Part shown: positions 34,203 to 50,031 of the stretch, in pieces | How positions within the stretch are numbered: position 1 is the stretch's first letter | How the letters are laid out: each line of letters opens with the position of its first letter | Origin: Marinobacter mobilis | GTDB lineage: Bacteria > Pseudomonadota > Gammaproteobacteria > Pseudomonadales > Oleiphilaceae | Direction: 5' to 3' | NCBI RefSeq assembly: GCF_900106945.1 | Contig: NZ_FNNE01000001.1 | Coordinates: 248,001-312,000 of the forward strand | Length of the DNA: 64,000 nucleotides | The notes under the pieces: model-generated | Told to the model about the DNA's origin: nothing | Databases searched by the model: none | The model's input: only the letters and a program-made list of their open reading frames with translations | Translations under genes and position numbers: made by a program

Positions 34203-34613
34203 ATGCCTTCTGAAAATACTGAACTGCGCAAGGTTGGCCTGAAAGTAACCCTGCCTCGCGTAAAGATTCTCAACATACTGGAAAGCTCGAGCGAGCACCA
34301 CTTGAGTGCGGAGGATGTGTACAAAAAACTGCTCGAGCAAGGGGATGATGTGGGGCTCGCCACCGTCTACCGGGTGTTGACTCAGTTCGAGGCGGCCGGG
34401 CTGGTGCTGCGCCATAACTTTGAGGGTGGGCATGCCGTGTTCGAGATGGCGACCGAAGAGCATCACGATCATATGGTCTGCACGCAGACTGGCGAAGTGA
34501 TTGAGTTCTGTGATCCGGTGATCGAAGAGCGTCAGCAAAAGATTGCCGCAGAGCACGGCTACGAGATTGTTGATCACAGTCTTACGCTCTACGTAAAACC
34601 GATCAAATCCTGA
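34203..34613 (+). CDS. fur: Ferric uptake regulator Fur
   Basis: 136 aa. The N-terminal winged helix (LKVTLPRVKILNIL, LATVYRVLTQFEAAGLV) and the metal site EHHDHMVC followed by TGEVIEF are clear. Fur with Fe2+ represses iron-uptake genes. The C-terminal CxxC pair found in E. coli Fur is absent, as in several Pseudomonas-type Fur proteins. Monocistronic, divergent from bamE and convergent with recN. Confidence 0.96.
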   Translation: MPSENTELRKVGLKVTLPRVKILNILESSSEHHLSAEDVYKKLLEQGDDVGLATVYRVLTQFEAAGLVLRHNFEGGHAVFEMATEEHHDHMVCTQTGEVIEFCDPVIEERQQKIAAEHGYEIVDHSLTLYVKPIKS

Positions 34614-34685
34614 AGTGCCCGTTCGGGCTCGGTTGCATGGCAAGCCTGCAGCCAACCTCCCCTGTACTGTCATTCTGCTCGGCGC

Positions 34686-34714
34686 ATAAAAAAGGGCGGG
34701 TAAATTACCCGCCC
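34686..34714 (-). terminator. Rho-independent terminator of recN
   Basis: Stem GGGCGGGTA/TACCCGCCC (34694-34714). On the plus strand an A-run precedes the stem, giving a U-run for the minus-strand transcript. Confidence 0.85.
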
Positions 34715-34763
34715 AAGCATCTCTCGGGGTCGAGAGGGGAATGTGTCGATGACAGGCCCTGCC

Positions 34764-36443
34764 TCAGTGGTGCACCGCCTGGCCTTTGGTAAACATCTCC
34801 CGGGCATGGGCGATGGTCTGCTCGGTGAGGTCCACGCCGCCAAGCATTCTCGCCACTTCCTGAATACGCTCCTGATCTCCCAGGGATTCAATGCGTGAGT
34901 ATGTTGCATCCTTGCGGGTGAACTTGCTGACAAACAGATGCTGATGGGCTTGCGCCGCCACCTGTGGCAGATGGGTTACACAGAGAATCTGGCCGTTAGT
35001 GCCCAGAGTTCGCAGCAGGCGGCCAACCACTTCGGCCGTCCCGCCGCCAATGCCTACGTCCACTTCGTCAAACACCAGCGTGGGTGTTGTTGATGTCTGG
35101 GCGACCACGACCTGGATGGACAGGCTGATACGTGACAGCTCACCCCCGGACGCTACCTTGGCCAGGGGGCGTGCCGGCTGGCCGGGGTTGGCGCTGACCA
35201 GGAATTCGACTTCCTCATTGCCCTGTGCCGAAGGCTCACCGTCGTTGACCGGGCTCAGTCTGGTTACGAACTGCATATTGGGCATGCTGAGATGCACCAG
35301 CTCCTCGGCGACGCGCTGGTCGAGCTCTGCGCCTGCCGATTGACGGGCTTCGGTCAGCTGGCTGGCGAGGGTGTCGTAATGGTGGCGACGCTCGCTGAGT
35401 TCCGCTTCGAGCTGTTCCAGACTCCCGGCGCCGCCGTCCAGAGCCTCCAGCTCATCCCGCAAACGCAGGTGCAGTTCTGGTAGCTCCTCCGGCTGGATAC
35501 GGTGTTTGCGGGCAAGCTGGTAGATCACGCTCAGACGCTCCTCGACGTCGGCGAGGCGGGCGGGATCTGCTTCATAATCTTCAACAAAGCGGCGGAGGTT
35601 GTCGCCCGCTTCTGCGGCCTGAATCTGGGCTTCGCCGAGCATTTGCAGGGTGTCGGCCAGGGCAGGCACGCTTGTTGGTAACTGTTCGAGCTGATTCAGT
35701 GCCTGGCGTAGCAGGCTGGCAGCACTGTTGTCGTCTTCGCTGCACAGTTGGGCGGCCTGGTGGCAGCTGTGTCTGACGGTATCGGCGTGGCTGAGCTGGG
35801 TTTGCTCGTCTTCGAGCTGTGCCTGTTCGCCTTCGCTTAGGGCCAGTCGGTCGAGTTCCTCAACCTGGTAACGGAGCAGTTGCAGCCGGGCTTCGGTTTC
35901 GTCGGCATTCTGCTGCCGGTCAAGCAAGCGGCTGTGGGTGTCGTGCCAGGCTTTCCAGGCATCTCGGGTGGCCTGGGCCAGTTCCAGGGTATTGCCAAAT
36001 TCGTCCACCAGTTTGCGGTGGGTGTCCTTGCGCAGCAGTGATTGATGCTGATGCTGGCTGTGAATGTCCATCAACAGTGCGCCCAGCGCCTTGAGGTGGG
36101 CAAGCGGGCAGGGTTGGCCATTGATGTAGGCGCGGGAGCGGCCATCCTTGCTGATGGTGCGACGCAAAATGCAGTCGTTTTCTTCGTCCAGCTCGTGTTC
36201 CCGAAGCCACTGTTGAGCATCATCAATGCGGGAGATGTCAAAGCAGGCGGTGATGTCTGCCCTTTGGGCGCCGTGTCTGACCGCTCCGGCGTCGGCCCTT
36301 CCGCCCATGGCAAGGCTCAGGGCATCAAGGACAATGGACTTGCCGGCACCGGTCTCGCCGGTGAGTGCAGTCATGCCATCCTTGAATTGCAGTTCCACTC
36401 TCTCGGCAATGGCATAGTTGGAGACGGTCAGTTGGGTCAGCAT
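34764..36443 (-). CDS. recN: DNA repair protein RecN
   Basis: 559 aa SMC-like ATPase. Walker A GETGAGKS lies at about residues 29-36. A long coiled coil occupies the centre (about 155-360). The C-terminal part carries the ABC signature (VASGGELSRISLSI) and Walker B (PTLVFDEVDVGIGG). It acts in double-strand-break repair with RecA. The promoter carries two perfect LexA boxes (36486-36520), so expression is SOS-induced as in E. coli. Confidence 0.97.
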   Translation of the reverse strand: MLTQLTVSNYAIAERVELQFKDGMTALTGETGAGKSIVLDALSLAMGGRADAGAVRHGAQRADITACFDISRIDDAQQWLREHELDEENDCILRRTISKDGRSRAYINGQPCPLAHLKALGALLMDIHSQHQHQSLLRKDTHRKLVDEFGNTLELAQATRDAWKAWHDTHSRLLDRQQNADETEARLQLLRYQVEELDRLALSEGEQAQLEDEQTQLSHADTVRHSCHQAAQLCSEDDNSAASLLRQALNQLEQLPTSVPALADTLQMLGEAQIQAAEAGDNLRRFVEDYEADPARLADVEERLSVIYQLARKHRIQPEELPELHLRLRDELEALDGGAGSLEQLEAELSERRHHYDTLASQLTEARQSAGAELDQRVAEELVHLSMPNMQFVTRLSPVNDGEPSAQGNEEVEFLVSANPGQPARPLAKVASGGELSRISLSIQVVVAQTSTTPTLVFDEVDVGIGGGTAEVVGRLLRTLGTNGQILCVTHLPQVAAQAHQHLFVSKFTRKDATYSRIESLGDQERIQEVARMLGGVDLTEQTIAHAREMFTKGQAVHH

Positions 36444-36485
36444 GGGATTTCTCCGGGCTTCGCGGTTTCGGTGCTGGGAATAGCA

Positions 36486-36520
36486 CTGTCTATGTATACA
36501 GTGACTGTGAATATATACAG
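36486..36520 (-). promoter_or_regulatory. Tandem LexA boxes in recN promoter
   Basis: Two perfect CTGT-N8-ACAG sites, 36486-36501 and 36505-36520, centres 19 bp apart. On the minus strand, -35 TTGCAA (36538-36533), 17 bp, -10 TATATT (36515-36510) places the -10 inside the upstream box. Confidence 0.9.
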
Positions 36521-36562
36521 GCTTTTTGTGGTTTGCAAATGATGATTTCCTCTTTTGTGGAG

Positions 36563-36590
36563 GTTGAAACCGAAAATTCGGGCCCCATAT
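36563..36590 (+). promoter_or_regulatory. Sigma-32-type promoter of grpE
   Basis: GTTGAAA (36563-36569), 13 bp, CCCCATAT (36583-36590), a close match to the heat-shock consensus, about 95 nt before grpE. Confidence 0.75.
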
Positions 36591-36686
36591 CCGTTCCCAA
36601 AGTCCATAAACCCGGTGTGGATTTCCCCGGGGTCAAGTAATAGAAGCCCGAGCGACGGGCACTTCAAGTTTGAGCAGGAGTAGCCA

Positions 36687-37289
36687 ATGAGTGCTGACAA
36701 CACCCGCAATGACCAGGTTGAAGAGGAGCTGAACGAGGCCGCTAAAGCAGAGGCCCCGGACGCTGCCGAGACCGAGCAGTCCGGCGATGCAGCGGAGTCC
36801 GAGCTGGATGCGCTGCGCACCGAGTTGCAGGAATCCAAGGATCAGATGCTGCGCTTGCAGGCGGAGATGCAGAATGTTCGCCGCCGTGCCGAGCAGGATG
36901 TTGAGAAAGCTCACAAGTTTGCCCTGGAAAAATTCGTCAAGGAATTGCTCCCGGTAGCCGACAGCCTGGAGAAGGCGGTTGAGAGCACCCAGGCCCAGGA
37001 AGCCGGTGACCAGGTGGTCGCCTCTATCCGTGAAGGCGTTGAAATGACTCTGGGATTGCTGCTGGGCGGTCTGGGCAAGTTCAAGGTCGAGCAGGTCAAC
37101 CCCGTGGGTGAGCCGTTCGATCCGCAATTGCATGAAGCCATGTCGATGGTGCCCGCCCCCGATGCGGAGCCCAACAGCGTGGTTGCGGTGATCCAGAAGG
37201 GCTACACCCTGAATGAGCGTCTGGTGCGTCCGGCCATGGTGGTGGTTGCCAAGGCAGACGAAGCGCCAAAAATCGACGAGCAGGCTTGA
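36687..37289 (+). CDS. grpE: Nucleotide exchange factor GrpE
   Basis: 200 aa. An acidic, disordered N-terminus (1-45) precedes the long dimer helix (to about 110) and the C-terminal beta domain ([15 protein letters not shown]). The signature [12 protein letters not shown] is present. It exchanges ADP on DnaK. It heads the grpE-dnaK-dnaJ cluster behind a sigma-32-type promoter. Confidence 0.97.
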   Translation: MSADNTRNDQVEEELNEAAKAEAPDAAETEQSGDAAESELDALRTELQESKDQMLRLQAEMQNVRRRAEQDVEKAHKFALEKFVKELLPVADSLEKAVESTQAQEAGDQVVASIREGVEMTLGLLLGGLGKFKVEQVNPVGEPFDPQLHEAMSMVPAPDAEPNSVVAVIQKGYTLNERLVRPAMVVVAKADEAPKIDEQA

Positions 37290-37313
37290 AAAGTTCAATG
37301 TGGCGCCAATATA
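37285..37313 (+). promoter_or_regulatory. Sigma-32-like promoter of dnaK
   Basis: CTTGAAA (37285-37291), overlapping the grpE stop, 14 bp, CCAATATA (37306-37313). The -35 is perfect, the -10 weaker than that of grpE. Confidence 0.55.
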
Positions 37314-37418
37314 GGCAGTAACGAGTAGCGACACGGGCGGTTTTCGGATCAACAAAGTCCCGGATCAGTAGTGAGCTAAGCGCCCGAACCGAATTGAAAA
37401 ACGAATTGGAGTGAATCG

Positions 37419-39350
37419 ATGAGCAAAATTATTGGTATCGACCTGGGAACCACCAACTCTTGTGTAGCCATCATGGATGGCGACAAGGTCAAGGTGATTG
37501 AGAACGCCGAAGGCGATCGCACCACCCCGTCCATCATTGCCTACACCGACGATGGCGAAACCCTGGTGGGTCAGTCTGCCAAGCGTCAGGCAGTAACCAA
37601 CCCGAACAACACGCTGTTTGCTATCAAGCGTCTGATTGGTCGTCGTTTTGACGACAACGTCGTTCAGAAAGACATCAAGATGGTGCCTTATGCCATTGCC
37701 AAGGCCGACAACGGTGATGCCTGGGTTGAAGTAAAAGGACAAAAGATGGCTCCGCCGCAGATCTCTGCGGAAGTGCTCAAGAAAATGAAGAAGACCGCTG
37801 AGGATTACCTGGGCGAGACCGTGACCGAGGCGGTGATCACCGTGCCGGCCTATTTCAACGATAGTCAGCGTCAGGCAACCAAAGATGCCGGTAAGATTGC
37901 CGGTCTCGACGTCAAGCGGATCATCAACGAGCCGACTGCTGCGGCGCTGGCTTACGGTCTGGACAAGAAAACCGGTGATCGTACCGTTGCGGTTTACGAC
38001 CTGGGTGGTGGTACCTTCGATCTGTCCATCATCGAGATTGCCGATGTGGATGGCGAGCACCAGTTTGAAGTGCTGGCCACCAACGGCGACACCTTCCTGG
38101 GCGGTGAAGACTTCGACCTGAAAGTAATTGAATACCTGGCTGACCAGTTCAAGAAAGACAGCGGCATTGATCTGCGTGGCGACTCCCTGGCCATGCAGCG
38201 TCTGAAAGAAGCGGGTGAAAAGGCCAAGATTGAGCTGTCCAGCAGCCAGCAGACCGACGTCAACCTGCCGTACATCACGGCTGATGCCAGTGGTCCCAAG
38301 CACATGAATGTGAAGCTGACCCGTGCCAAGCTGGAATCCCTGGTGGAAGATCTGGTTGAGCGTTCTCTGGAGCCCTGCAAGATTGCCCTGCAGGACGCGG
38401 GTCTGAGTAACGGCGAGATTGATGAAGTTATCCTGGTGGGCGGTCAGACCCGTATGCCGCTGGTTCAGGAGAAGGTTAAGAACTTCTTCGGTAAGGAAGC
38501 CCGTAAGGATGTGAATCCGGATGAGGCAGTTGCCATGGGTGCTGCGATCCAGGCGGCGGTTCTGTCTGGTGATGTCAAAGATGTTCTGTTGCTGGATGTT
38601 ACCCCGCTGACCCTGGGTATTGAGACCATGGGTGGCGTTGCGACGCCTCTGATCGACAAGAACACCACCATCCCGACCAAGAAGTCACAGACCTTCTCTA
38701 CTGCCGATGACAGTCAGACTGCTGTGACCATTCACGTGGTTCAGGGGGAGCGTAAGCAGGCGGCGCAGAACAAGTCTCTGGGTCGTTTTGATCTGGCCGA
38801 CATTCCGCCGGCCCCTCGTGGTGTGCCTCAGATCGAGGTTACCTTTGATATCGATGCCAACGGTATCCTGAATGTGTCCGCAAAGGACAAGGCGACCGGG
38901 AAGGAGCAGTCCATCGTGATCAAGGCGTCCTCCGGTCTGAGTGAGGACGAAATCGACAAGATGGTGTCTGACGCCGAGGCGAACGCCGAGGAAGATCGCA
39001 AGTTCGAGGAGCTGGTGCAGACCCGCAACCAGGGTGATGCCATGGTTCACGCGGTTCGCAAGACCCTGACCGATGCGGGTGACAAGGTCTCCGACAGCGA
39101 GAAGGAAAGCATTGAGGCAGCCATCAAGGACCTGGAAGAAGCACTGACAGGCTCCGACAAGGAGGCCATCGAGGCGAAGACCCAGAAGCTGACGGAAGTG
39201 TCTTCCGAGCTGGCTCAGAAGATGTACGCTGAGCAGGGTGAACAGGCGGCTCAGGCTGGTGGTGCCGAGCAGGGTGGCGCCCAGGCGGAAGCGGCGGATG
39301 ACGCGGTTGATGCCGAGTTTGAAGAAGTGAAAGACGACGACAAGCGCTGA
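37419..39350 (+). CDS. dnaK: Molecular chaperone DnaK (Hsp70)
   Basis: 643 aa. The ATPase domain (1-385) shows [12 protein letters not shown] and [12 protein letters not shown]. The interdomain linker is [13 protein letters not shown]; the substrate-binding and helical-lid domains follow. The C-terminal tail is Gly/Ala/Gln-rich with an acidic end. Works with DnaJ and GrpE. A terminator at 39374-39406 separates it from dnaJ. Confidence 0.99.
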   Translation: MSKIIGIDLGTTNSCVAIMDGDKVKVIENAEGDRTTPSIIAYTDDGETLVGQSAKRQAVTNPNNTLFAIKRLIGRRFDDNVVQKDIKMVPYAIAKADNGDAWVEVKGQKMAPPQISAEVLKKMKKTAEDYLGETVTEAVITVPAYFNDSQRQATKDAGKIAGLDVKRIINEPTAAALAYGLDKKTGDRTVAVYDLGGGTFDLSIIEIADVDGEHQFEVLATNGDTFLGGEDFDLKVIEYLADQFKKDSGIDLRGDSLAMQRLKEAGEKAKIELSSSQQTDVNLPYITADASGPKHMNVKLTRAKLESLVEDLVERSLEPCKIALQDAGLSNGEIDEVILVGGQTRMPLVQEKVKNFFGKEARKDVNPDEAVAMGAAIQAAVLSGDVKDVLLLDVTPLTLGIETMGGVATPLIDKNTTIPTKKSQTFSTADDSQTAVTIHVVQGERKQAAQNKSLGRFDLADIPPAPRGVPQIEVTFDIDANGILNVSAKDKATGKEQSIVIKASSGLSEDEIDKMVSDAEANAEEDRKFEELVQTRNQGDAMVHAVRKTLTDAGDKVSDSEKESIEAAIKDLEEALTGSDKEAIEAKTQKLTEVSSELAQKMYAEQGEQAAQAGGAEQGGAQAEAADDAVDAEFEEVKDDDKR

Positions 39351-39373
39351 TTTCAGCGGCGTCGTAATCAAGG

Positions 39374-39406
39374 AAAACGCGGGGCCATTCGGGTTCCCGC
39401 GTTTTT
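39374..39406 (+). terminator. Rho-independent terminator after dnaK
   Basis: AACGCGGG stem with CCCGCGTT partner and a T-run (39401-39406). It would reduce read-through into dnaJ. Confidence 0.8.
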
Positions 39407-39514
39407 CCTCGTTTGGGGGTTGCGTTAGAATGCCGCGCGGCTCCAACTGTACAAGCGAATTCAAGTAGTCAAAGACCTCGGGCAGCATCCGGGGGCGTTA
39501 ACAGGGTTTTAAGC

Positions 39515-41451
<1,937 letters not shown>

Positions 41452-41481
41452 CTGACCGGTGAAGCGCGATACTTTTTGTCG

Positions 41482-41511
41482 TGGACAGTGAGCGCCTGAA
41501 TTTCTTATAAT
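41482..41511 (+). promoter_or_regulatory. Sigma-70 promoter of the carA leader
   Basis: TGGACA (41482-41487), 18 bp, TATAAT (41506-41511). It is the clearest promoter between dapB and carA; transcription would start near 41518, upstream of a strong terminator-like hairpin. Confidence 0.75.
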
Positions 41512-41544
41512 GAGGCAGTTTAACTGCACCAAGCGTAGCTTAAA

Positions 41545-41622
41545 ATGCCGGGGCGCCGTTGATTGACGGGGCCCTAACAACAAAAAAGCGGGACGGAGCA
41601 ACTTGCTCCCTCTCGCTTTTTT
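41545..41622 (+). promoter_or_regulatory. carA leader: possible leader peptide and attenuator hairpin
   Basis: A five-codon frame MPGRR-stop (41545-41562) with two Arg codons before its stop precedes a terminator-like hairpin. That hairpin has an A-run at 41582-41587, an interrupted stem from 41588 to 41616, and a T-run at 41617-41622. carAB makes carbamoyl phosphate for arginine and pyrimidines, so arginine-sensitive attenuation is plausible. Alternatively the unit is a small RNA of about 105 nt, or simply the dapB terminator. No good Shine-Dalgarno precedes the tiny frame. Confidence 0.45.
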
Positions 41623-41748
41623 GCGACCTGAATTTGCGCTTGCGCTCCTGTTCGTGACGTTGGGGAACGGGCCCAATGCCCTGCTTGGCGGGGTGGGTTC
41701 GAGCCCGATTCGGAACTGACGATACGCCACTCGATGAGGATACAAGCC

Positions 41749-42909
41749 TTGAGTACTCATACCTTGAGCACCGACACCTTGAGAACCCCGGCAATCCTGG
41801 CTCTGGAAGACGGAAGCCTGTTCCATGGATTTGCCATTGGCGCCGAAGGTGAAACCAGCGGTGAGGTGGTGTTCAACACCGCCATGACCGGTTATCAGGA
41901 AATCCTGACTGATCCGTCCTATGCCCGCCAGATTGTCACCCTGACCTATCCTCATATTGGCAACACCGGGGTCAATGAAGAAGACGTTGAATCTGATCGC
42001 GTCCAGGCTGCCGGCCTGATCATCCGCGATCTGCCCCTGCTGGCGAGTAACTGGCGCAGTAACGGCAGTCTTGATGACTACCTGCGCAGCAACAACATTG
42101 TCGGTATCGCAGGCATCGATACCCGTCGCCTGACCCGGATCCTGAGGGACAAGGGCTCCCAGAATGGTGCTGTCGTTGCTGGTGCAGATGCGACACCGGA
42201 GCGGGCTCTGGAACTGGCGCGGGCCTTCCCTGGCCTCAAGGGAATGGATCTGGCTAAGGAAGTGACCTGCGAAAAAACCTGGCATTGGTCACAGACCGAA
42301 TGGGATCTGGTTGAGGGCTACGGCGAACAGTCCGAAGGCCGCTTCAAGGTGGTGGCTTGGGATTACGGCGTCAAGCTCAATATCCTGCGTATGCTCGCTT
42401 CCCGCGGTTGTGACATTACCGTGGTGCCGGCGCAAACCCCGGCCTCTGAAGTGCTGGCAATGAATCCGGACGGTATCTTCCTGTCCAACGGCCCGGGAGA
42501 TCCTGAGCCCTGCGATTACGCCATCAAGGCGATTCAGGACGTGCTGGAAACCAATATCCCGGTATTCGGTATCTGTCTGGGGCACCAGTTGCTGGCCCTG
42601 GCCAGTGGTGCCAAGACCGTCAAGATGGGCCATGGCCACCATGGTGCCAACCATCCGGTACAGGACCTGAAGACCGGCGTGGTCATGATCACCAGCCAGA
42701 ACCACGGCTTTGCGGTGGACGAGTCCACTCTGCCTGGCACTGTCGAGGCGACTCACAAGTCCCTGTTTGACGGCACCCTGCAGGGCATTCGTCGCACGGA
42801 CAAGCCGGCCTACAGCTTCCAGGGGCACCCGGAAGCCAGCCCGGGGCCGCACGACGTGGCGCCGCTGTTTGACGAATTTATCCAGTTGATGGAAGCGTCA
42901 AAGGCCTGA
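41749..42909 (+). CDS. carA: Carbamoyl-phosphate synthase small subunit CarA
   Basis: 386 aa from TTG 41749. The N-terminal CPSase small-chain domain ([37 protein letters not shown]) is followed by a class I glutaminase with Cys in FGICLGHQ and His/Glu in [13 protein letters not shown]. It supplies ammonia to CarB. TGAGGA at 41735-41740 is 8 nt before this TTG and overlaps the alternative ATG 41734, so the TTG is preferred. Confidence 0.97.
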   Translation: MSTHTLSTDTLRTPAILALEDGSLFHGFAIGAEGETSGEVVFNTAMTGYQEILTDPSYARQIVTLTYPHIGNTGVNEEDVESDRVQAAGLIIRDLPLLASNWRSNGSLDDYLRSNNIVGIAGIDTRRLTRILRDKGSQNGAVVAGADATPERALELARAFPGLKGMDLAKEVTCEKTWHWSQTEWDLVEGYGEQSEGRFKVVAWDYGVKLNILRMLASRGCDITVVPAQTPASEVLAMNPDGIFLSNGPGDPEPCDYAIKAIQDVLETNIPVFGICLGHQLLALASGAKTVKMGHGHHGANHPVQDLKTGVVMITSQNHGFAVDESTLPGTVEATHKSLFDGTLQGIRRTDKPAYSFQGHPEASPGPHDVAPLFDEFIQLMEASKA

Positions 42910-42990
42910 ACGGCCATTCCGGACAAATAACAGGCTGCGCCGTGTTTCGCGCTGCAAGAAATTAAACGTTGCTGACAGGTTTACCAAGAC

Positions 42991-46206
<3,216 letters not shown>

Positions 46207-46210
46207 AACT

Positions 46211-46690
46211 ATGACAGTTCGTGTCCCAATGACCAAGGCGGGTGAAGCGGCACTTCGTGAAGAGCTTCAGCAGCTGAAAAGCGTAGAGCGTCCACGGGTG
46301 ATTGCGGCCATTGCCGAAGCTCGTGAGCACGGTGATCTCAAGGAAAATGCCGAATATCACGCTGCCCGCGAGCAGCAGAGCTTTATCGAGGGTCGTATTC
46401 AGGAGATTGAAGGCAAGTTGTCTTCCGCTCAGGTGATTGATGTCACCACCATGGAGAACACCGGTAAGGTTGTGTTTGGTGTCACCGTGCATCTGCTCAA
46501 TCTTGATACCGACGAACAGGTGGTTTATCAGATCTGTGGTGAGGACGAGGCTGACATCAAGGCCGGCAAGATCTCGGTGTCTTCTCCCATTGCCCGCGCC
46601 CTGATCGGCAAGAGTGAGGATGACGTGGTCGCGATTCGTGTGCCTTCCGGAACGGTGGAGTACGAGATCGAACAGGTCGAGCACATCTGA
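46211..46690 (+). CDS. greA: Transcription elongation factor GreA
   Basis: 159 aa. The N-terminal coiled coil carries the acidic tip pair ([20 protein letters not shown]); the C-terminal domain ends [20 protein letters not shown]. It rescues backtracked RNA polymerase. It lies 4 nt after carB, the carA-carB-greA arrangement described for Pseudomonas aeruginosa. Confidence 0.98.
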   Translation: MTVRVPMTKAGEAALREELQQLKSVERPRVIAAIAEAREHGDLKENAEYHAAREQQSFIEGRIQEIEGKLSSAQVIDVTTMENTGKVVFGVTVHLLNLDTDEQVVYQICGEDEADIKAGKISVSSPIARALIGKSEDDVVAIRVPSGTVEYEIEQVEHI

Positions 46691-46703
46691 TTGGCTCGCT
46701 GCG

Positions 46704-46770
46704 GCCTCCCCTTTTAAGGGGAGGCACAAAAAAACCGGCACCGGGAATGACTCCGATGCCGGTTTTTTTT
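46704..46770. terminator. Double hairpin terminator between greA and yhbY
   Basis: The first hairpin is GCCTCCCC/GGGGAGGC (46704-46725). The second has arms ACCGGCA and TGCCGGT flanked by A- and T-runs (46728-46770), usable in both directions by the convergent genes. Confidence 0.88.
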
Positions 46771-46780
46771 CGCCTGCCGG

Positions 46781-47092
46781 TTAGCCGCGGTTGCGCAGCA
46801 GGTTTGACAGTTTAGGGTTCGGCTTTTTGGCGCGGCGCAGGATCACGGCAATCTTGCCGATCACCTGAATCAGCTGTGCGCCGGATTCCTGGCACAGGGC
46901 GTCGATGGCCTCGCGGCGGGCGTCGCGATCCGGATGGGCGACTTTGATCTTGATCAGCTCGTGGTCATTCAGGGCGCGATCGAGTTCCTGTTGCAGGCCC
47001 TCGGTCAGCCCCTTGTCGCCAATGATGATGACGGGTTTGAGATTGTGGGCGATGCCACGGTATTCGCGGCGCTGCTCAGGCGACAGGCTCAT
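46781..47092 (-). CDS. yhbY: Ribosome assembly RNA-binding protein YhbY
   Basis: 103 aa CRM domain. Signatures are RGIAHNLKPVIIIGDKGLTE, the HELIKIKV strand and a GAQLIQVIGKIAVILRR end. It binds pre-50S particles. ATG 47092 follows AAGGA by about 8 nt; an upstream TTG (47107) is possible. It is divergent from rlmE. Confidence 0.95.
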   Translation of the reverse strand: MSLSPEQRREYRGIAHNLKPVIIIGDKGLTEGLQQELDRALNDHELIKIKVAHPDRDARREAIDALCQESGAQLIQVIGKIAVILRRAKKPNPKLSNLLRNRG

Positions 47093-47153
47093 GATGCAAT
47101 CCTTCAATGGGTGCCATAAAAAATCGTCAGCGGCACTGAGGCCGTCAAACCTT

Positions 47154-47159
47154 TATAAT
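47154..47159 (+). promoter_or_regulatory. -10 element upstream of rlmE
   Basis: Perfect TATAAT, about 75 nt before rlmE; no clear -35 is visible. Confidence 0.45.
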
Positions 47160-47232
47160 CGGGCGATTGTATCAGATACGGGGGGTGGTGAAATGGCCAA
47201 ATCCACGTATCAAACCTAAGTGGGAGGTGAAA

Positions 47233-47853
47233 TTGGCGCGTTCGAAATCCAGTGGTCGTTGGCTCAAGGAACATTTTGACGATGCGTGGGTCAAAAAGTC
47301 CCAGGCTGATGGTTACCGTTCCCGGGCCAGCTACAAGCTGATTGAGCTCGACAAGAAAGATCGCCTGTTCCGGCCAGGACAGCTGGTGGTGGATCTGGGC
47401 GCCGCTCCCGGTGGCTGGTCCCAGGTCGCGGTGGAGCTGGTCGGTGATCATGGTCTGGTGCTGGCCAGCGATATCCTTCCCATGGATCCGATCGCCGGAG
47501 TGACCTTTGTACAGGGAGATTTTACCGAGCAGACGGTGTTTGATGAGCTGCTGGATAAATTGGGCGATCGTCGGGCAGACGTTGTAATTTCCGATATGGC
47601 ACCCAATATGAGTGGTATGGCTGCCGTTGATATCCCCAGCGCCATGGGGCTGGTTGAATTGGCCCTGGATATGGCGCGTCAGGTGCTTAAGCCTGGCGGG
47701 GTGTTTGTAGCCAAGGTTTTTCAGGGTGAGGGGTTTGACGCCCTGCTCAGAGACATGCGGGGCTCGTTCAGCAGCGTAGTCAGTCGCAAACCGGATTCCT
47801 CACGGGCCCGTTCCCGTGAAATCTATCTGGTCGGCAAGGGCTATAAAGGTTGA
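47233..47853 (+). CDS. rlmE: 23S rRNA 2'-O-methyltransferase RlmE (FtsJ/RrmJ)
   Basis: 206 aa. The SAM motif [15 protein letters not shown] and the catalytic K-D-K-E set ([32 protein letters not shown]) are present. It methylates U2552 of 23S rRNA. TTG 47233 was chosen because GGGAGGTGA (47222-47230) lies just before it. It precedes ftsH, as in E. coli. Confidence 0.97.
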   Translation: MARSKSSGRWLKEHFDDAWVKKSQADGYRSRASYKLIELDKKDRLFRPGQLVVDLGAAPGGWSQVAVELVGDHGLVLASDILPMDPIAGVTFVQGDFTEQTVFDELLDKLGDRRADVVISDMAPNMSGMAAVDIPSAMGLVELALDMARQVLKPGGVFVAKVFQGEGFDALLRDMRGSFSSVVSRKPDSSRARSREIYLVGKGYKG

Positions 47854-48006
47854 TGGCGGACTTCAGGTAACAAAAATCCACCAGGCTCGGTCGATACGGA
47901 TGGGGCGATTGTGGTGGTGGCGCCTACAATTGGTGTAAGGTGTCGATAGAGGCTGTTCTTCCGGTGTGTCTGGCGGTTTGGTCTTTTAATTCACAGGTGA
48001 CGATCC

Positions 48007-49941
48007 TTGAACGATATGGCAAAAAATCTGGTTCTCTGGCTGATCATAGCCGCCGTGCTGTTAATGGTGTTTCAGAACTTCTCACCGTCGACGACCGGCC
48101 AACAGGTAAATTATTCCCAGTTTGTACAGATGGTGCAGCAGGGGCAGGTGCGTCAGGTGACGATTGACGGACTGGAAATTCAGGGCCAACGTGGTGACGG
48201 CTCCCGCTTCCAGACCATTCGTCCCCAGGTGGTCGACAACAAGCTGATGGACGATCTGCTGGCAAACCAGGTTGAGGTTGTCGGCAAGGAGCCAGAGCGG
48301 CAGAGTCTGTGGACTCAGTTGCTGGTGGCTGCGTTCCCGATACTCATCATCATTGCGCTGTTCGTGTTCTTTATGCGGCAGATGCAGGGTGGCGGTGGCG
48401 GCAAAGGCCCCATGGCCTTTGGCAAGAGCAAGGCCCGCCTGATGAGCGAGGATCAGATCAAGACCACCTTCGCTGATGTGGCGGGAGTGGATGAAGCCAA
48501 GGAAGACGTCAAGGAGATCGTCGATTTTCTGCGTGATCCGAGCAAGTTCCAGCGTCTTGGTGGGCGTATTCCCAAGGGCGTCCTGATGGTAGGCCCTCCG
48601 GGTACGGGTAAGACGCTGCTCGCGAAGGCTATTGCCGGCGAGGCCAAGGTGCCGTTTTTCTCCATCTCCGGTTCCGATTTTGTCGAAATGTTCGTGGGTG
48701 TGGGTGCGTCCCGGGTTCGCGATATGTTCGAGCAAGCCAAGAAGCAGAGCCCGTGCATCATCTTCATTGATGAGATTGATGCGGTGGGTCGTCATCGGGG
48801 CGCTGGCATGGGTGGTGGTCACGACGAGCGTGAGCAGACCCTGAACCAGTTGTTGGTTGAGATGGACGGCTTCGAAGGCAACGAGGGCGTGATCGTCATT
48901 GCGGCAACGAACCGTCCGGATGTTCTGGACCCGGCGTTGCTGCGTCCCGGTCGTTTTGACCGCCAGGTGGTGGTCAGCCTGCCGGATATCATTGGCCGTG
49001 AGCAGATCCTCAAGGTTCATATGAAGAAGGTTCCGCTGGCGGACGGCATTGATCCTGGTGTTCTGGCGCGCGGTACCCCCGGTTTTTCCGGTGCTGACCT
49101 GGCGAACCTGATTAACGAAGCTGCGCTGTTCGCGGCACGTCGTAACCAGCGTCTGGTCTCGATGGAAGAGCTGGAGCTGGCGAAAGACAAGATCATGATG
49201 GGCGCCGAGCGCAAGTCCATGGTGATGAACGAGAAAGAGAAACGGAACACGGCCTATCACGAAGCCGGGCATGCGATCGTCGGGCGCCTGATGCCGGAGC
49301 ATGATCCGGTCTATAAGGTCAGTATCATTCCCCGTGGCCGTGCTCTGGGTGTGACTATGTTCCTGCCTGAGGAAGATCGTTACAGCCACAGCAAGCGGTA
49401 TCTGATCAGTTCGATTTGCAGTCTGTTTGGTGGAAGAATCGCCGAAGAGCTGACGCTTGGCTTCGAAGGTGTGACCACCGGTGCGTCCAATGATATCGAA
49501 CGAGCAACGGGCCTGGCTCGAAACATGGTCACCCGTTGGGGGCTGTCAGAGAAACTTGGGCCGCTGCAGTACGATACGGACAGTGAAGAGCCGTTCCTCG
49601 GTCGTTCAGCAGGGCAGGCCCATACGGTCTACTCCCCGGAGACGGCCCAGCGTATCGATGAGGAAGTGCGCAATATCATCGATGAGTGTTATGAAAAGGC
49701 CCGCCAGCTGTTGCTGGACAATCGTGACAAGCTCGACACGATGGCTGACGCCCTGATGAAGTACGAGACCATTGATCGCCATCAGATTGATGACATCATG
49801 GAAGGTCGTACCCCGCGTCCCCCGCAGAACTGGGGGGACAGTGGTCCGCAGGGCGGCGTAACCGCCGAAGAGCCGGCTTCCGGAAAGGCCGGCGACGACC
49901 GCTCGGCCGGGAGCGTGGGGAGTCCGGCCGGGGAGCACTGA
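48007..49941 (+). CDS. ftsH: ATP-dependent zinc metalloprotease FtsH
   Basis: 644 aa inner-membrane hexamer. Two N-terminal TM helices flank a periplasmic domain. The AAA module has Walker A GPPGTGKT, Walker [12 protein letters not shown] and the second region of homology ([20 protein letters not shown]). The zinc site HEAGH is at 418-422. It degrades membrane and short-lived proteins, including sigma-32 and LpxC in E. coli. TTG 48007 follows AGGTGA by 6 nt and gives the MNDMAKNL start known in Pseudomonas. Confidence 0.98.
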   Translation: MNDMAKNLVLWLIIAAVLLMVFQNFSPSTTGQQVNYSQFVQMVQQGQVRQVTIDGLEIQGQRGDGSRFQTIRPQVVDNKLMDDLLANQVEVVGKEPERQSLWTQLLVAAFPILIIIALFVFFMRQMQGGGGGKGPMAFGKSKARLMSEDQIKTTFADVAGVDEAKEDVKEIVDFLRDPSKFQRLGGRIPKGVLMVGPPGTGKTLLAKAIAGEAKVPFFSISGSDFVEMFVGVGASRVRDMFEQAKKQSPCIIFIDEIDAVGRHRGAGMGGGHDEREQTLNQLLVEMDGFEGNEGVIVIAATNRPDVLDPALLRPGRFDRQVVVSLPDIIGREQILKVHMKKVPLADGIDPGVLARGTPGFSGADLANLINEAALFAARRNQRLVSMEELELAKDKIMMGAERKSMVMNEKEKRNTAYHEAGHAIVGRLMPEHDPVYKVSIIPRGRALGVTMFLPEEDRYSHSKRYLISSICSLFGGRIAEELTLGFEGVTTGASNDIERATGLARNMVTRWGLSEKLGPLQYDTDSEEPFLGRSAGQAHTVYSPETAQRIDEEVRNIIDECYEKARQLLLDNRDKLDTMADALMKYETIDRHQIDDIMEGRTPRPPQNWGDSGPQGGVTAEEPASGKAGDDRSAGSVGSPAGEH

Positions 49942-49974
49942 TCCCGCTGGACCCATAGAGAGCTGATAGTGCTG

Positions 49975-49996
49975 GCGCCGCCCTTCTGGGCGGCGC
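49975..49996 (+). terminator. Hairpin between ftsH and folP
   Basis: Perfect 9-bp stem GCGCCGCCC/GGGCGGCGC with a TTCT loop, followed by a broken T-rich stretch. It may be a partial terminator. Confidence 0.6.
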
Positions 49997-50031
49997 TTCT
50001 GTTTTGTTTCGGGGATTCTGGAGAAGGGTTG

